Assembly: GCA_964348795.1 (NCBI GenBank)
Contig: CAYGDY010000011.1
Span: 1 to 64,000 of the forward strand
Origin: JADLAT01 sp964348795
GTDB lineage: Bacteria; Pseudomonadota; Alphaproteobacteria; Micavibrionales; Micavibrionaceae
Direction: 5' to 3'
Length of the DNA stretch: 64,000 bases
Part shown: piece by piece, positions 35,183-43,232 of the stretch
Numbering within the stretch: the first letter of the stretch is position 1
Layout: each line of letters begins with the position of its first letter
Notes under the pieces: model-generated
What the model saw: only the letters and a program-made list of their open reading frames with translations
What the model was told of the DNA's origin: nothing
The model's database searches: none
Position numbers and translations under genes: made by a program

Positions 35183-35815
35183 TCAGACGTGAAATACTTC
35201 TAAAAACATCTCCTGAAGCACCCTGTCCAGCGTATGGACAGGGCAAGACACACCCCATTCCGCCAGACTGGTCACGCCGTATTCGGCAATCCCGCAAGGG
35301 ACAATACCACCAAAATGCGACAGATCCGGATTGATATTGATCGACACCCCGTGAAGCGTGATCCAGTGCCGGACCCGTACGCCAATGGCGGCGATTTTCT
35401 TTTCCGAACCATCCGGCATGATCACCCAGATCCCCACCCGTCCGCACCGCCGTTCGCCCTTGACCCCAAGCACTGCAAGCGCGCGGATGATCCATTCCTC
35501 CAATGACCAGACATATTTTTTGATATCGGGATGCCCTTGCCGTTTTTTAAGGTCCAGCATAACATAGGCCACACGCTGGCCCGGCCCGTGATAGGTATAT
35601 TGACCACCACGACCCGATGGAAAAACAGGAAAACGGGACTCCATCAAATCCTGAGGCTTCGCACTCGTCCCCGCCGTATAAAGCGGCGGATGCTCCAAAA
35701 GCCAGACACATTCCGGCGCTGTACCGGCGTGAACCCCCGCCACCCGCCGGTCCATAAAATCCAGCGCGTCAGGGTAGGCCACAGGGTCTTGGGATATTTT
35801 CCATTCTAAAGTCAT
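35183..35815 (-). CDS. lipB: Octanoyltransferase (lipoate biosynthesis)
   Basis: Transfers octanoyl groups from acyl carrier protein to lipoate-dependent enzymes. From ATG 35815 it has 210 residues; ATG 35836 is also open but the family begins near TLEWKIS. Catalytic Lys140 (KKIAAIGVR) and Cys174 (VPCGI) are present, with the RGGQYTYHGPGQ block near residues 69-80. Complete. lipA is not in the window. Confidence 0.95.
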   Translation of the reverse strand: MTLEWKISQDPVAYPDALDFMDRRVAGVHAGTAPECVWLLEHPPLYTAGTSAKPQDLMESRFPVFPSGRGGQYTYHGPGQRVAYVMLDLKKRQGHPDIKKYVWSLEEWIIRALAVLGVKGERRCGRVGIWVIMPDGSEKKIAAIGVRVRHWITLHGVSININPDLSHFGGIVPCGIAEYGVTSLAEWGVSCPVHTLDRVLQEMFLEVFHV

Positions 35816-35915
35816 AACAAAAATACCATACAGCATTTTTACCGCACTGCAATGACGAACGCCTCTTGCGCGGAGGCCTTGGATTTGCTATCACCACCCC
35901 CAATGAAAATGTTCT

Positions 35916-36001
35916 GCGGCCGTGGCGGAACGGTAGACGCGCAGCGTTGAGGTCGCTGTGGGAGCAATCCTGTGGAGGTTCAAGTCCTCTCGGCCGCACC
36001 A
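35916..36001 (+). tRNA. tRNA-Leu (anticodon GAG)
   Basis: Acceptor arms GCGGCCG (35916-35922) and CGGCCGC (35991-35997) pair fully; discriminator A and an encoded CCA follow. The anticodon loop TTGAGGT puts GAG at 35949-35951. The long variable arm (about 35958-35972) marks a class II tRNA and GGTTCAAGTCC forms the T arm. 86 bases. Confidence 0.97.
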
Positions 36002-36031
36002 TTTTTGAGAGGATATGACATACCTCAAATT

Positions 36032-36097
36032 GTCATCCTGAGCAACGCGAAGGATCTCAAAACAAGCAAGATCCTTCGGCTTCGCCTTCAGGATGAC
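36032..36097. repeat. Palindromic element, family B
   Basis: GTCATCCTGAGC ... AAGGATCT, loop, AGATCCTTCGGC ... TCAGGATGAC, 31 bases after tRNA-Leu, where it could also act as the end of its transcript. Confidence 0.8.
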
Positions 36098-36204
36098 AGA
36101 GACTAAACGAGAATGACACATAATCCATTTTCACTAAAAACTTGCCTTTTTATGGATTTGCGCTATGGTAAAAAAATCCACAGATCAAAAGGACAAAAAG
36201 CGTT

Positions 36205-36918
36205 ATGGCGCGCGCCTTATCCATTGTGTTTTTAAGCGGGCTCTTAACGGGCTCTTCCACCATGATAGAGGGGGCGCATTCTCCGCACGCCGCATGCACC
36301 ACAAAAACACCCTCCACACACACTGTCTCCAGAGCGCAAGGTTTGACAAATTCACAGGAAAAAACCACCCTCCTTGAGGAACGCTTTGACAATAAGATGA
36401 TGCGTCTGGAAACGGAGATCATGGACCACCTTCAAACCGCGCGAGAGACCGCCGCAAAGGACAGGGAAGCCAATGAGGCCTTACCGCCAGAGCTCTATGA
36501 GGCTACACTCAATGCCTTCTGTGAATTTTCCGAAAGAAGTCTGGAGGAGGCTCGAAAAAATTTCGACACCATTGCCCTGAAGGAACGCCTCAACGGCGAC
36601 AAGGTGAAACATGATAAGGATCTGTATATAAACTGCCTTTATAATTGTGCCAAACTCTATAATTTAAGGAACAATCCCGAAGACAAGGACAAAATAAAAA
36701 GGGTCATAAAGGAAATTTGTGCGGTACTCCATGAATCAGAGAGCCTGCAATCACGCATCCACGATGCGACCGAAGAACAAAGGCAACAACACACCTTTAC
36801 AGAAAAACAGCTTGAAATGTTACACTCTTCTTGGGAAAGCGCACAGGAAACCCTGCGCAGTTATGAAACTAAGGTGGATAATGCACCCCAACATGTTACG
36901 GGAAATTCCCCCACATGA
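36205..36918 (+). CDS. Hypothetical exported helical protein (local paralogue family)
   Basis: 237 residues with a possible signal peptide (residues 1-24). The rest is strongly helical and charged, with a coiled coil around 50-80 and a TPR-like stretch near 95-170. The segment YINCLYNCAKLYNLRNNPED matches AIYNSALHNYVFYLSSRNTPED in the 367-residue protein at 40.5 kb, so the two are distant paralogues; a fragment of a third copy is at 37.2 kb. TTGCCT-N16-TATGGT (36142-36169) may be its promoter. Function unknown. Confidence 0.7.
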   Translation: MARALSIVFLSGLLTGSSTMIEGAHSPHAACTTKTPSTHTVSRAQGLTNSQEKTTLLEERFDNKMMRLETEIMDHLQTARETAAKDREANEALPPELYEATLNAFCEFSERSLEEARKNFDTIALKERLNGDKVKHDKDLYINCLYNCAKLYNLRNNPEDKDKIKRVIKEICAVLHESESLQSRIHDATEEQRQQHTFTEKQLEMLHSSWESAQETLRSYETKVDNAPQHVTGNSPT

Positions 36919-36934
36919 ACGATAAACGACTATC

Positions 36935-37129
36935 TTAAGGGGGGATAAAGATGAAGTAAAACCCCCCCCCCAAATCCCTGCTGTTGTGCTTCAAGCCATG
37001 TCTTTCGTCTATTTTTCTTGAAATCTCATTTCTTTCTGCGCGATTTTTTGCGACTTGAGCCAGATAGGCTTGCCGTTCCTCTTCCGTCTGACCGGCACCA
37101 TTAAATTTTTGAACATTTGACTCTGGCAT
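36935..37129 (-). CDS. Small hypothetical protein, 64 residues
   Basis: ATG 37129 follows GGGAGG at good spacing. The peptide is charged and helical (EEERQAYLAQVAKNRAERNE), with a short hydrophobic aromatic end (FYFIFIPP). A run of ten G on the coding strand near the 3' end (36962-36971) encodes its glycines; slippage there would replace the last 9 residues. Family unknown. Confidence 0.6.
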   Translation of the reverse strand: MPESNVQKFNGAGQTEEERQAYLAQVAKNRAERNEISRKIDERHGLKHNSRDLGGGFYFIFIPP

Positions 37130-37198
37130 GGAATCCTCCCTCATTTGTATTCAGATGCCGTCATCCTATACCACACATCACAAAAAAATCAAGTTTTG

Positions 37199-37300
37199 TA
37201 CGCTTTCCGAAAGAAGTCTGGAGGCGGCAGAGAGAAATTACAAAACGCTGGCCTTGCCCGAACGCCTAAACAGAGGTTCTTCTCGGCCTTACGCCGCACT
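37199..37300 (+). pseudogene. Fragment of a paralogue of the 36.2 kb gene
   Basis: The reading LSERSLEAAERNYKTLALPERLNRG closely follows FSERSLEEARKNFDTIALKERLNGD of the gene at 36205, including a DNA stretch of about 20 identical bases starting TTTCCGAAAG. Similarity stops on both sides after about 75-100 bases. This is a remnant of a duplicated copy, in the 335-base gap before maeB that otherwise holds nothing I can identify. Confidence 0.7.
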
Positions 37301-37464
37301 GCACAACATTTTATACCCCCATGATCTGCGTCAAAGGACTTGAGTTCAGGCTTTCAATCTGCTAACTCCCTCATAGCACTTCGGTTTGAGGTTCGACCCA
37401 TAAGGGATGGCCCTTAACCTTCCAAACACAACAAGAGATAGAATGCGAGCCTTCTGAAAACGCC

Positions 37465-39810
37465 ATGACAGACACCATCAGCAAAAATTCCAAAGACGCC
37501 CTGTGGGCCGACGCGCTCGAATACCACCGCTTCCCCGAGCCTGGGAAAATCGCGATCAGAGCCACCACGCCGATGGCAACCCAGCGCGATCTGTCTTTGG
37601 CCTATTCGCCTGGCGTGGCCGCACCGTGTGAGGAAATCGAAAAAGACCCCTCCAAGGCCTATGACTATACCTCCAAGGGGAACCTTGTCGCGGTGATTAC
37701 AAACGGCACCGCTGTGCTGGGTCTGGGCGCGATTGGCGCTCTGGCCGCCAAACCGGTGATGGAGGGGAAATCCGTCCTGTTCAAGAAATTCTCCAACATT
37801 GATTCGATTGATATTGAAATCGACGAACTGGATGTTGATAAATTTGTGGATATTGTGGCTTCCATGGAGCCCACCTTCGGCGGAATTAACCTCGAAGACA
37901 TTAAGGCCCCCGAATGTTTCGAGATTGAGCGCAAGCTCAAGGCCCGCATGAATATTCCCGTTTTCCACGACGACCAGCACGGCACAGCCATTATCGTCAC
38001 GGCGGCGTTCAAAAACTGGATTGCCTATTCGGGCCGCGATATTTCCAAGATCCGTCTTGTGGCCTCTGGTGCGGGCGCGGCGGCGATTGCCTGCCTCAAT
38101 CTGTTGATTGGCGCGGGACTGCGCAGGGAAAACATCGTGGTGTGCGACCGCGAAGGTGTGGTCCATGACGGACGCAAGGATCTGGACGAGGAAAAAGCCA
38201 AATTCGCGATCAAAACCAATATGCGGACTCTGGCCGATGCGATCAAGGATGCGGATGTGTTTTTGGGGCTCTCCGCCGCCAAGGCGCTCAAAAAGGACAT
38301 GGTCAAATCCATGGGCAAGGCGCCGCTTATTCTGGCGCTGGCCAACCCAACCCCTGAAATCATGCCGGAAGAAGCCAAGGAAGCCAAACCCGATTGTATC
38401 GTCTGTACGGGGCGCTCTGACTACACCAATCAGGTCAACAATGTTTTATGTTTCCCGTTTATCTTTCGCGGCGCGCTCGATGTGGGTGCAACCACTATCA
38501 ACGAGGAAATGAAACTGGCCTGCGTAGAGGCCATTGCCGCGCTCGCCCGCAAGGAAGTCACCGCCGAAGTCACAAATGTCTACGGGGATGAGCATCTGGA
38601 GTTCGGAGCTGATTACCTGATCCCCAAGCCCTTTGACCCGCGCTTGATTGTGGACCTACCCATTGCCGTAGCCAAAGCCGCGATGGCCACAGGGGTTGCC
38701 ACGCGCCCTATCACGGATTTCACAGCCTATGAACAGCGACTCAAGGGCTTTTATGTCCGGTCCCAGCTTATCATGCGGCCTGTCTATGCCAAAGCCAAGG
38801 AAGCCCCTCAGCGCATCGTTTATTGCGAGGGTGAAGAAACACAAGTCCTGCAAGCCGCGCAGTTGGCACTGGATGAGCAAATCGTCAAGCCGATCATCAT
38901 CGGACGGGAAAAGGTTGTCGAAACACGGATCAAACGTCTGGGTCTGCGCATGAAAAAGGGTGTTGATTTTGATCTGGTCGATCCTGAGGATGATCCACGC
39001 TACCGCGATTACTGGGAATACTACCACCAAATCATGGAGCGCAAGGGTGTGACCCCGCCAGTCGCCAAAGCGATTGTCCGCACGAATACGACTGTGATCG
39101 GGGCACTGATGGTCAAGCGCGGCGAAGCCGATTCCATGATTTGCGGCTCTGTCGGGCTATACAAGGACCACGTCAAGGACGTGATTGATATTATCGGCCT
39201 CAAAGCCGGTGTGGAAACGCCATCTGCGATGAATGTCCTGCTGGTGGCCAAGGGGTCTTATTTCTTCTGCGATACACAAATCAACCCGAATCCGTCCGTG
39301 GCGCAGATTTCCGAGATGACCCTTCTGGCCGCAGAAGAAATCAAGCGCTTTGGTCTGGACCCCAAAGTGGCGCTTCTCTCCCACTCCAACTTCGGGAGCG
39401 GCGACTCCGAAAGCGCCCTTAAAATGCGGGCCGCCTATCAAGATATCCGCGCACGCGATCCGGATCTGGAAATAGACGGGGAAATGCATGCCGATGCGGC
39501 GCTGTCCGAAAAAGTCCGCGCCCTTGTGATGCCAAACTCTACACTGAAGGACGATGCCAATCTCTTTGTCATGCCCAATATCGATGCCGCCAATATTGCC
39601 TTTAATATGGTGAAAATTTTCGGGGAGGGGATCAGCATCGGGCCGCTTTTGCTCGGCATGGCGCAACCTGTGCATATCGTCACGCCTTACGTGTCAGCGC
39701 GGGGAATCGTGAATGTCACGGCGATTGCATCCGTGGGCGCTCAGGTTGCAGAGGAAGAGAAAACGGTTAAAACCATAGCCAAAACGTCCAAAGTTGCAAA
39801 GCGGGCGTAG
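37465..39810 (+). CDS. maeB: NADP-dependent malic enzyme with phosphotransacetylase-like domain
   Basis: Decarboxylates malate to pyruvate. The 781 residues comprise the malic enzyme N-terminal part (TPMATQRDLSLAYSPGVAAP near 31-50; FHDDQHGTA near 170), an NAD(P)-binding Rossmann domain (ASGAGAAAIACL near 195) and a C-terminal phosphotransacetylase-like domain from about 440. This is the long MaeB form common in Proteobacteria; the C-terminal domain is known to be regulatory. Complete. A hairpin terminator overlaps the stop. Confidence 0.97.
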   Translation: MTDTISKNSKDALWADALEYHRFPEPGKIAIRATTPMATQRDLSLAYSPGVAAPCEEIEKDPSKAYDYTSKGNLVAVITNGTAVLGLGAIGALAAKPVMEGKSVLFKKFSNIDSIDIEIDELDVDKFVDIVASMEPTFGGINLEDIKAPECFEIERKLKARMNIPVFHDDQHGTAIIVTAAFKNWIAYSGRDISKIRLVASGAGAAAIACLNLLIGAGLRRENIVVCDREGVVHDGRKDLDEEKAKFAIKTNMRTLADAIKDADVFLGLSAAKALKKDMVKSMGKAPLILALANPTPEIMPEEAKEAKPDCIVCTGRSDYTNQVNNVLCFPFIFRGALDVGATTINEEMKLACVEAIAALARKEVTAEVTNVYGDEHLEFGADYLIPKPFDPRLIVDLPIAVAKAAMATGVATRPITDFTAYEQRLKGFYVRSQLIMRPVYAKAKEAPQRIVYCEGEETQVLQAAQLALDEQIVKPIIIGREKVVETRIKRLGLRMKKGVDFDLVDPEDDPRYRDYWEYYHQIMERKGVTPPVAKAIVRTNTTVIGALMVKRGEADSMICGSVGLYKDHVKDVIDIIGLKAGVETPSAMNVLLVAKGSYFFCDTQINPNPSVAQISEMTLLAAEEIKRFGLDPKVALLSHSNFGSGDSESALKMRAAYQDIRARDPDLEIDGEMHADAALSEKVRALVMPNSTLKDDANLFVMPNIDAANIAFNMVKIFGEGISIGPLLLGMAQPVHIVTPYVSARGIVNVTAIASVGAQVAEEEKTVKTIAKTSKVAKRA

Positions 39811-39840
39811 GGCAAACAGCCTCACGCCCCCTTTGTTTTT
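39803..39840 (+). terminator. Rho-independent terminator of maeB
   Basis: GGGCGT at 39803-39808 pairs with ACGCCC at 39824-39829, extended by AGG/CCT with one bulge, and is followed by CTTTGTTTTT. The 5' arm includes the maeB stop codon. Confidence 0.75.
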
Positions 39841-39859
39841 CAAAGCTCTGTACAGAGAT

Positions 39860-39888
39860 TTGCTTTTTTGAACCAGATCGGCTAGAGT
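39860..39888 (+). promoter_or_regulatory. Promoter of first tandem small gene
   Basis: TTGCTT (39860-39865), 17 bases, TAGAGT (39883-39888). The same spacing and nearly the same sequence precede the second copy at 40300. Confidence 0.7.
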
Positions 39889-39916
39889 GGAGCCATCCAA
39901 GCAATGGAGGGCCCCC

Positions 39917-40051
39917 ATGACACTCAACAGTATTTTTCAAGATGTAGCCGATGCTTTGGAAGGTCGTACCTTTATACAGAGGGACACGAGTTGCAAACTT
40001 TTTCCTCATGATGCACCGCCGCCTATATATCCGCCAATACCGCGCCCTTGA
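39917..40051 (+). CDS. Small protein of a tandem pair (copy 1)
   Basis: 44 residues beginning MTLNSIFQDVAD, with a conserved TFIQ..T.CK.FP stretch and a Pro-rich end. TGGAGG precedes the ATG. It aligns along its length with copy 2 at 40357 (MTLNSIFQHVAD ... FI...CMIFPGDEPPIPDP). The 60 bases upstream, including promoter and ribosome site, are also nearly the same, so the whole unit was duplicated. No known family. Confidence 0.65.
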   Translation: MTLNSIFQDVADALEGRTFIQRDTSCKLFPHDAPPPIYPPIPRP

Positions 40052-40172
40052 CCTCTGAGTATTCACTCTAATTTCATCATTCCACAGATAGAGGCGGAAA
40101 CGCTTCTGCGAATTTATCACAGAAAAAACAACTGCTTATAATCGTTTCAGTTAAAAATCCGACATTTCACAT

Positions 40173-40265
40173 CGTCATCGCGAGGCCCTGCAAAGGGCCG
40201 TGGCGATCCAGAAAGATTTAAAAAAACTGGATTGCCGCGCTCCCCTCCGGTCGCTCGCAATGACG
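40173..40265. repeat. Palindromic element, family A, inside outer inverted repeats
   Basis: CGTCATCGCGAGG ... GGCGATCCAG, loop, CTGGATTGCC ... CTCGCAATGACG. It is bounded by a second inverted pair, TTATAATCGTTTCA (40136-40149) and TGAAACGACTATAA (40276-40289), 13 of 14 bases complementary. The element separates the tandem small genes. Confidence 0.8.
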
Positions 40266-40299
40266 GAGTCTTATTTGAAACGACTATAACTAAGAAAAT

Positions 40300-40328
40300 T
40301 TGCTTTTTTTAGCCCGATCGGCTAAAGT
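40300..40328 (+). promoter_or_regulatory. Promoter of second tandem small gene
   Basis: TTGCTT (40300-40305), 17 bases, TAAAGT (40323-40328). A duplicate of the element at 39860. Confidence 0.7.
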
Positions 40329-40356
40329 GGGGCCATCCAAACAATGGAGGAACCCC

Positions 40357-40485
40357 ATGACACTCAACAGTATTTTTCAACACGTAGCCGATATCGCAGA
40401 ACACGGGCCTTTCATCAAAAAGAGCAACGATTGTATGATTTTCCCAGGAGATGAGCCCCCCATTCCAGACCCAGACTTTCATTAA
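40357..40485 (+). CDS. Small protein of a tandem pair (copy 2)
   Basis: 42 residues with the same MTLNSIFQ opening and a C-terminal FPGDEPPIPDP. TGGAGG lies before the ATG. The reading frame is kept while the sequence has diverged between the copies, with many differences in the second half, which suggests selection for a protein. It ends 24 bases before the stop of the opposing 367-residue gene. Confidence 0.65.
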   Translation: MTLNSIFQHVADIAEHGPFIKKSNDCMIFPGDEPPIPDPDFH

Positions 40486-40509
40486 TAAACCTAGTGCCTG
40501 CGGTATCCG

Positions 40510-41613
40510 TCAAGGGACAGGCGGCAAAAACGCTTCAGCAAACGTCTTTCTGATGTATACCTTTATACCTTTATCTGTTACTTCTCCGTTTTCATCCACA
40601 AACCCATGCAACATATTGTATCTTGATACATATAAGAGGAGCCCCTCTTTTGCATTCTCATTTACTTTTTTTGTATTTAACAATGTCTGTATAGTGTTTT
40701 GTGCGACTGAGACTGGCACACTCCCTAATTGTAGTTGCGCACAAACCAAGGTAGAATAAAACGAATGATACAGGTCGTTTTTTCGGATTCTCTCTGCGCC
40801 TTCTGGCTCCTGTCTTCGATCTACGTCAAATTGTTCCACGAGTGCTTTGAAACTTCCCAAAACAGCCAAAACCTTCTCTTGATCCTCTGGTGTATTCCGA
40901 GAGCTTAAATAAAACACATAATTGTGTAGGGCACTGTTATAAATTGCCTGATCATAGGGCATCATGGAACCACCTTTTCGACTTGGAAAGGTGGTGGAAA
41001 GCAGGGAGGCTTCACTGAACGCTTTTTCTGACAAATCACAAGCCGTATTCAAATAATTTTTGTACAATCGTTGCTCGGAGGTCAGGGATGTTTCCGATTG
41101 TCCAATCTGTGGGGCATCCAGATAGCGGTACAATTTTTCGGTATCCCTGCCTAAGGAAATATAAATAAACGCCGCAGAACGACGTAGTGAACGCCATGAC
41201 ATCTGATCATGCTCTTTTTTCATTGCATCGATGGTGGCTTGGAGTTCTCTGTCCTTTTTGTCCGTATAAAGCTTCAAAAACGCGCCCCCAATAGGAATAC
41301 CCAGCGCGGCAATCAATCCCAACAATGCCAGCCCCGTATTGGCAAAATCCCATTTTTTGGCCTCGAACTCCTCTTGCAGACTTATGCGGAAAGCGGCGTG
41401 ATCGTTTTTGATCTCGGCCTTGATCTGCTCTAGATCGGCGGTCGATAGAGGCTTTTGATCTCCTGCCTTTTGTTCTAGGGTTTTTGGAATCATGGTCGTA
41501 GACAGGGCAGAGCCAGCGGGACGAATGCCTTTAGGCGGGTGACATGGCGCATGGGACTCGGCACTGTGTGCCAATGTATAGAGCAAAAATATCGTGGACA
41601 GTGACTTTTTCAC
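40510..41613 (-). CDS. Hypothetical exported protein with one internal membrane segment
   Basis: 367 residues: signal peptide (1-21), a polar segment, an amphipathic helix, one membrane span near 93-115, then a charged coiled coil and a helical TPR-like domain to the end. The segment around AIYNSALHNYVFYLSSRNTPED relates it to the gene at 36.2 kb. A promoter lies at 41657-41685 and the start is a GTG with GGGGGAAC before it. Some AT enrichment. No family known to me. Confidence 0.7.
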   Translation of the reverse strand: MKKSLSTIFLLYTLAHSAESHAPCHPPKGIRPAGSALSTTMIPKTLEQKAGDQKPLSTADLEQIKAEIKNDHAAFRISLQEEFEAKKWDFANTGLALLGLIAALGIPIGGAFLKLYTDKKDRELQATIDAMKKEHDQMSWRSLRRSAAFIYISLGRDTEKLYRYLDAPQIGQSETSLTSEQRLYKNYLNTACDLSEKAFSEASLLSTTFPSRKGGSMMPYDQAIYNSALHNYVFYLSSRNTPEDQEKVLAVLGSFKALVEQFDVDRRQEPEGAERIRKNDLYHSFYSTLVCAQLQLGSVPVSVAQNTIQTLLNTKKVNENAKEGLLLYVSRYNMLHGFVDENGEVTDKGIKVYIRKTFAEAFLPPVP

Positions 41614-41656
41614 GGGTTCCCCCTAATGGACGCAGTGCAGGCTAAGAATAATGACA

Positions 41657-41685
41657 TAAATAGCAAACACCCCGTTTGTTTTCAA
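41657..41685 (-). promoter_or_regulatory. Promoter of the 367-residue gene
   Basis: On the minus strand TTGAAA (41680-41685), 17 bases, TATTTA (41657-41662), about 45 bases before the start codon. Confidence 0.6.
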
Positions 41686-41819
41686 TAAAAAAATCACTCC
41701 GCTCACCCCACACAGTTTATCAATTTGTGAGGTGACAGTGCTTGGAATTTGGCGTACTGTGGGCGGCATTTTGATATTTCAAAATATTTTGACTCTTTAA
41801 CGTGCAGGAGGGCCGCGCC

Positions 41820-43232
41820 ATGCAGGATGATGATCTGAACAGCCCCCGCACAGCCGCCGACTTCCTGCCGCCCGCGCCAGAAGATCTCAGCTTTACCCTG
41901 ACGGATGAAGAAATTCATCAGGTCTCGGCCGCGATCCTCGCGCAGGATTCCGATACGGTCTATGCGTTTCTGGACGACCTCAACGCCGCAGACACCGCAG
42001 AATTGATAGGAAAAGTCGGCGATGACATCCGGACAGAGCTGTTGGCCATGTATGCGGAAGTCATCAATCCGGAAGCCTTTACGGAAATGGATACGGAGCT
42101 GGCGCGCAAAACGCTGACCGCCATGCCCTCTGCCCGCATCGCCAGTATCATCACCGCGCTGGAAAGCGATGATGCGCTCCTGCTGATCGATTTGCTTGAT
42201 GATGATCTCCAGCGCGATATTATCCGTAAACTTTCGGCCAAAACCCGCATGGCGGTGGAGGAAGGTTTGAGTTTCCCAGAGGACAGCGCAGGCCGTCTGA
42301 TGCAACGGGAACTTGTCGTGATTCCGCAATTTTGGACGGTGGGCAAAACACTCGATTACCTGCGCGCCGCCGCACCCGATTTGCCAGAAGATTTTTTCGA
42401 TATTTTTGTGGTGGATCCCGCCTATCATTTCAAAGGCCAGATTCCGTTGAACAGGCTGGTGCGTGCGGGACGCGTACAAAAAATTGAATCCCTCATCTCT
42501 GAAGAAATCCAGCCCATTCCTGCCGATATGGATCAGGAGGAAGTCACCCACCTGTTCCGGCGGGAAAACATCGTATCCTCGCCCGTGGTCGATACCAATG
42601 GCCGTTTGCTCGGGGTCATCACAATTGACGATATCGTGGACGTGATTGATGACAAGGCGCAGGAAGATATCCTCAAAATGGGGGGGGTGGGAGTCAGTGA
42701 CATTTACCGTCCGGCCCTGACCACCTCTCTGGTGCGCTCCCAGTGGCTGGGAATCAATCTGTTGACGGCCTTTCTGGCTTCTGCGGTTGTGGGAGCCTTC
42801 AGCGACACCATAGACAAAATTGTCGCGCTGGCCGTCCTGATGCCGATTGTGGCAGGTATGGGCGGGAATGCCGGCACGCAAACGCTGGCCGTCATTGTGC
42901 GGGCCATTGCCGTGCGGGAACTCTCCGGCGCGAACACCCCGCGCGCCATATACAAGGAAGCCGCAGTGGGTTTTCTCAACGGTCTGATTTTCGCCATTGT
43001 AACGGGCGGGGTGATTGCCCTGTGGTTCCATGATCTCTGGCTGGGCGGGGTGATTGCCATCGCCATGATTATCAATCTCATGGCCGCAGGACTCTTCGGG
43101 GCCTGCATCCCCGTTCTTCTCAATCGTCTGGGGTATGATCCCGCCATTTCCTCTTCCATTTTTCTGACAACCGTGACAGATATTGTAGGATTTTTTGCGT
43201 TTTTAGGACTGGCCACGCTCTTTTTGATCTGA
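41820..43232 (+). CDS. mgtE: Magnesium transporter MgtE
   Basis: 470 residues from ATG 41820, preceded by AGGAGG. An N-terminal helical superhelix domain (about 20-135), a CBS pair (about 140-265, with VVDTNGRLLGVITIDDIVDV), a connecting helix, and five membrane segments from about 290, with the pore-lining GGNAGTQTLAV block. Mg2+ sensing by the N and CBS domains is known for the family. Complete. No M-box-like leader was seen. Its 3' end overlaps the converging acyltransferase by 30 bases. Confidence 0.96.
   Translation: MQDDDLNSPRTAADFLPPAPEDLSFTLTDEEIHQVSAAILAQDSDTVYAFLDDLNAADTAELIGKVGDDIRTELLAMYAEVINPEAFTEMDTELARKTLTAMPSARIASIITALESDDALLLIDLLDDDLQRDIIRKLSAKTRMAVEEGLSFPEDSAGRLMQRELVVIPQFWTVGKTLDYLRAAAPDLPEDFFDIFVVDPAYHFKGQIPLNRLVRAGRVQKIESLISEEIQPIPADMDQEEVTHLFRRENIVSSPVVDTNGRLLGVITIDDIVDVIDDKAQEDILKMGGVGVSDIYRPALTTSLVRSQWLGINLLTAFLASAVVGAFSDTIDKIVALAVLMPIVAGMGGNAGTQTLAVIVRAIAVRELSGANTPRAIYKEAAVGFLNGLIFAIVTGGVIALWFHDLWLGGVIAIAMIINLMAAGLFGACIPVLLNRLGYDPAISSSIFLTTVTDIVGFFAFLGLATLFLI

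Noticed and set aside
37380..37415. tRNA-like T-arm (GAGGTTCGACCC)
   Set aside because: No acceptor, D arm or anticodon arm at the right distances.
41703..43031. 442-codon open frame on the minus strand opposite mgtE
   Set aside because: Antisense shadow; low-complexity Gly/His/Arg composition and no ribosome site, while MgtE has full family motifs.
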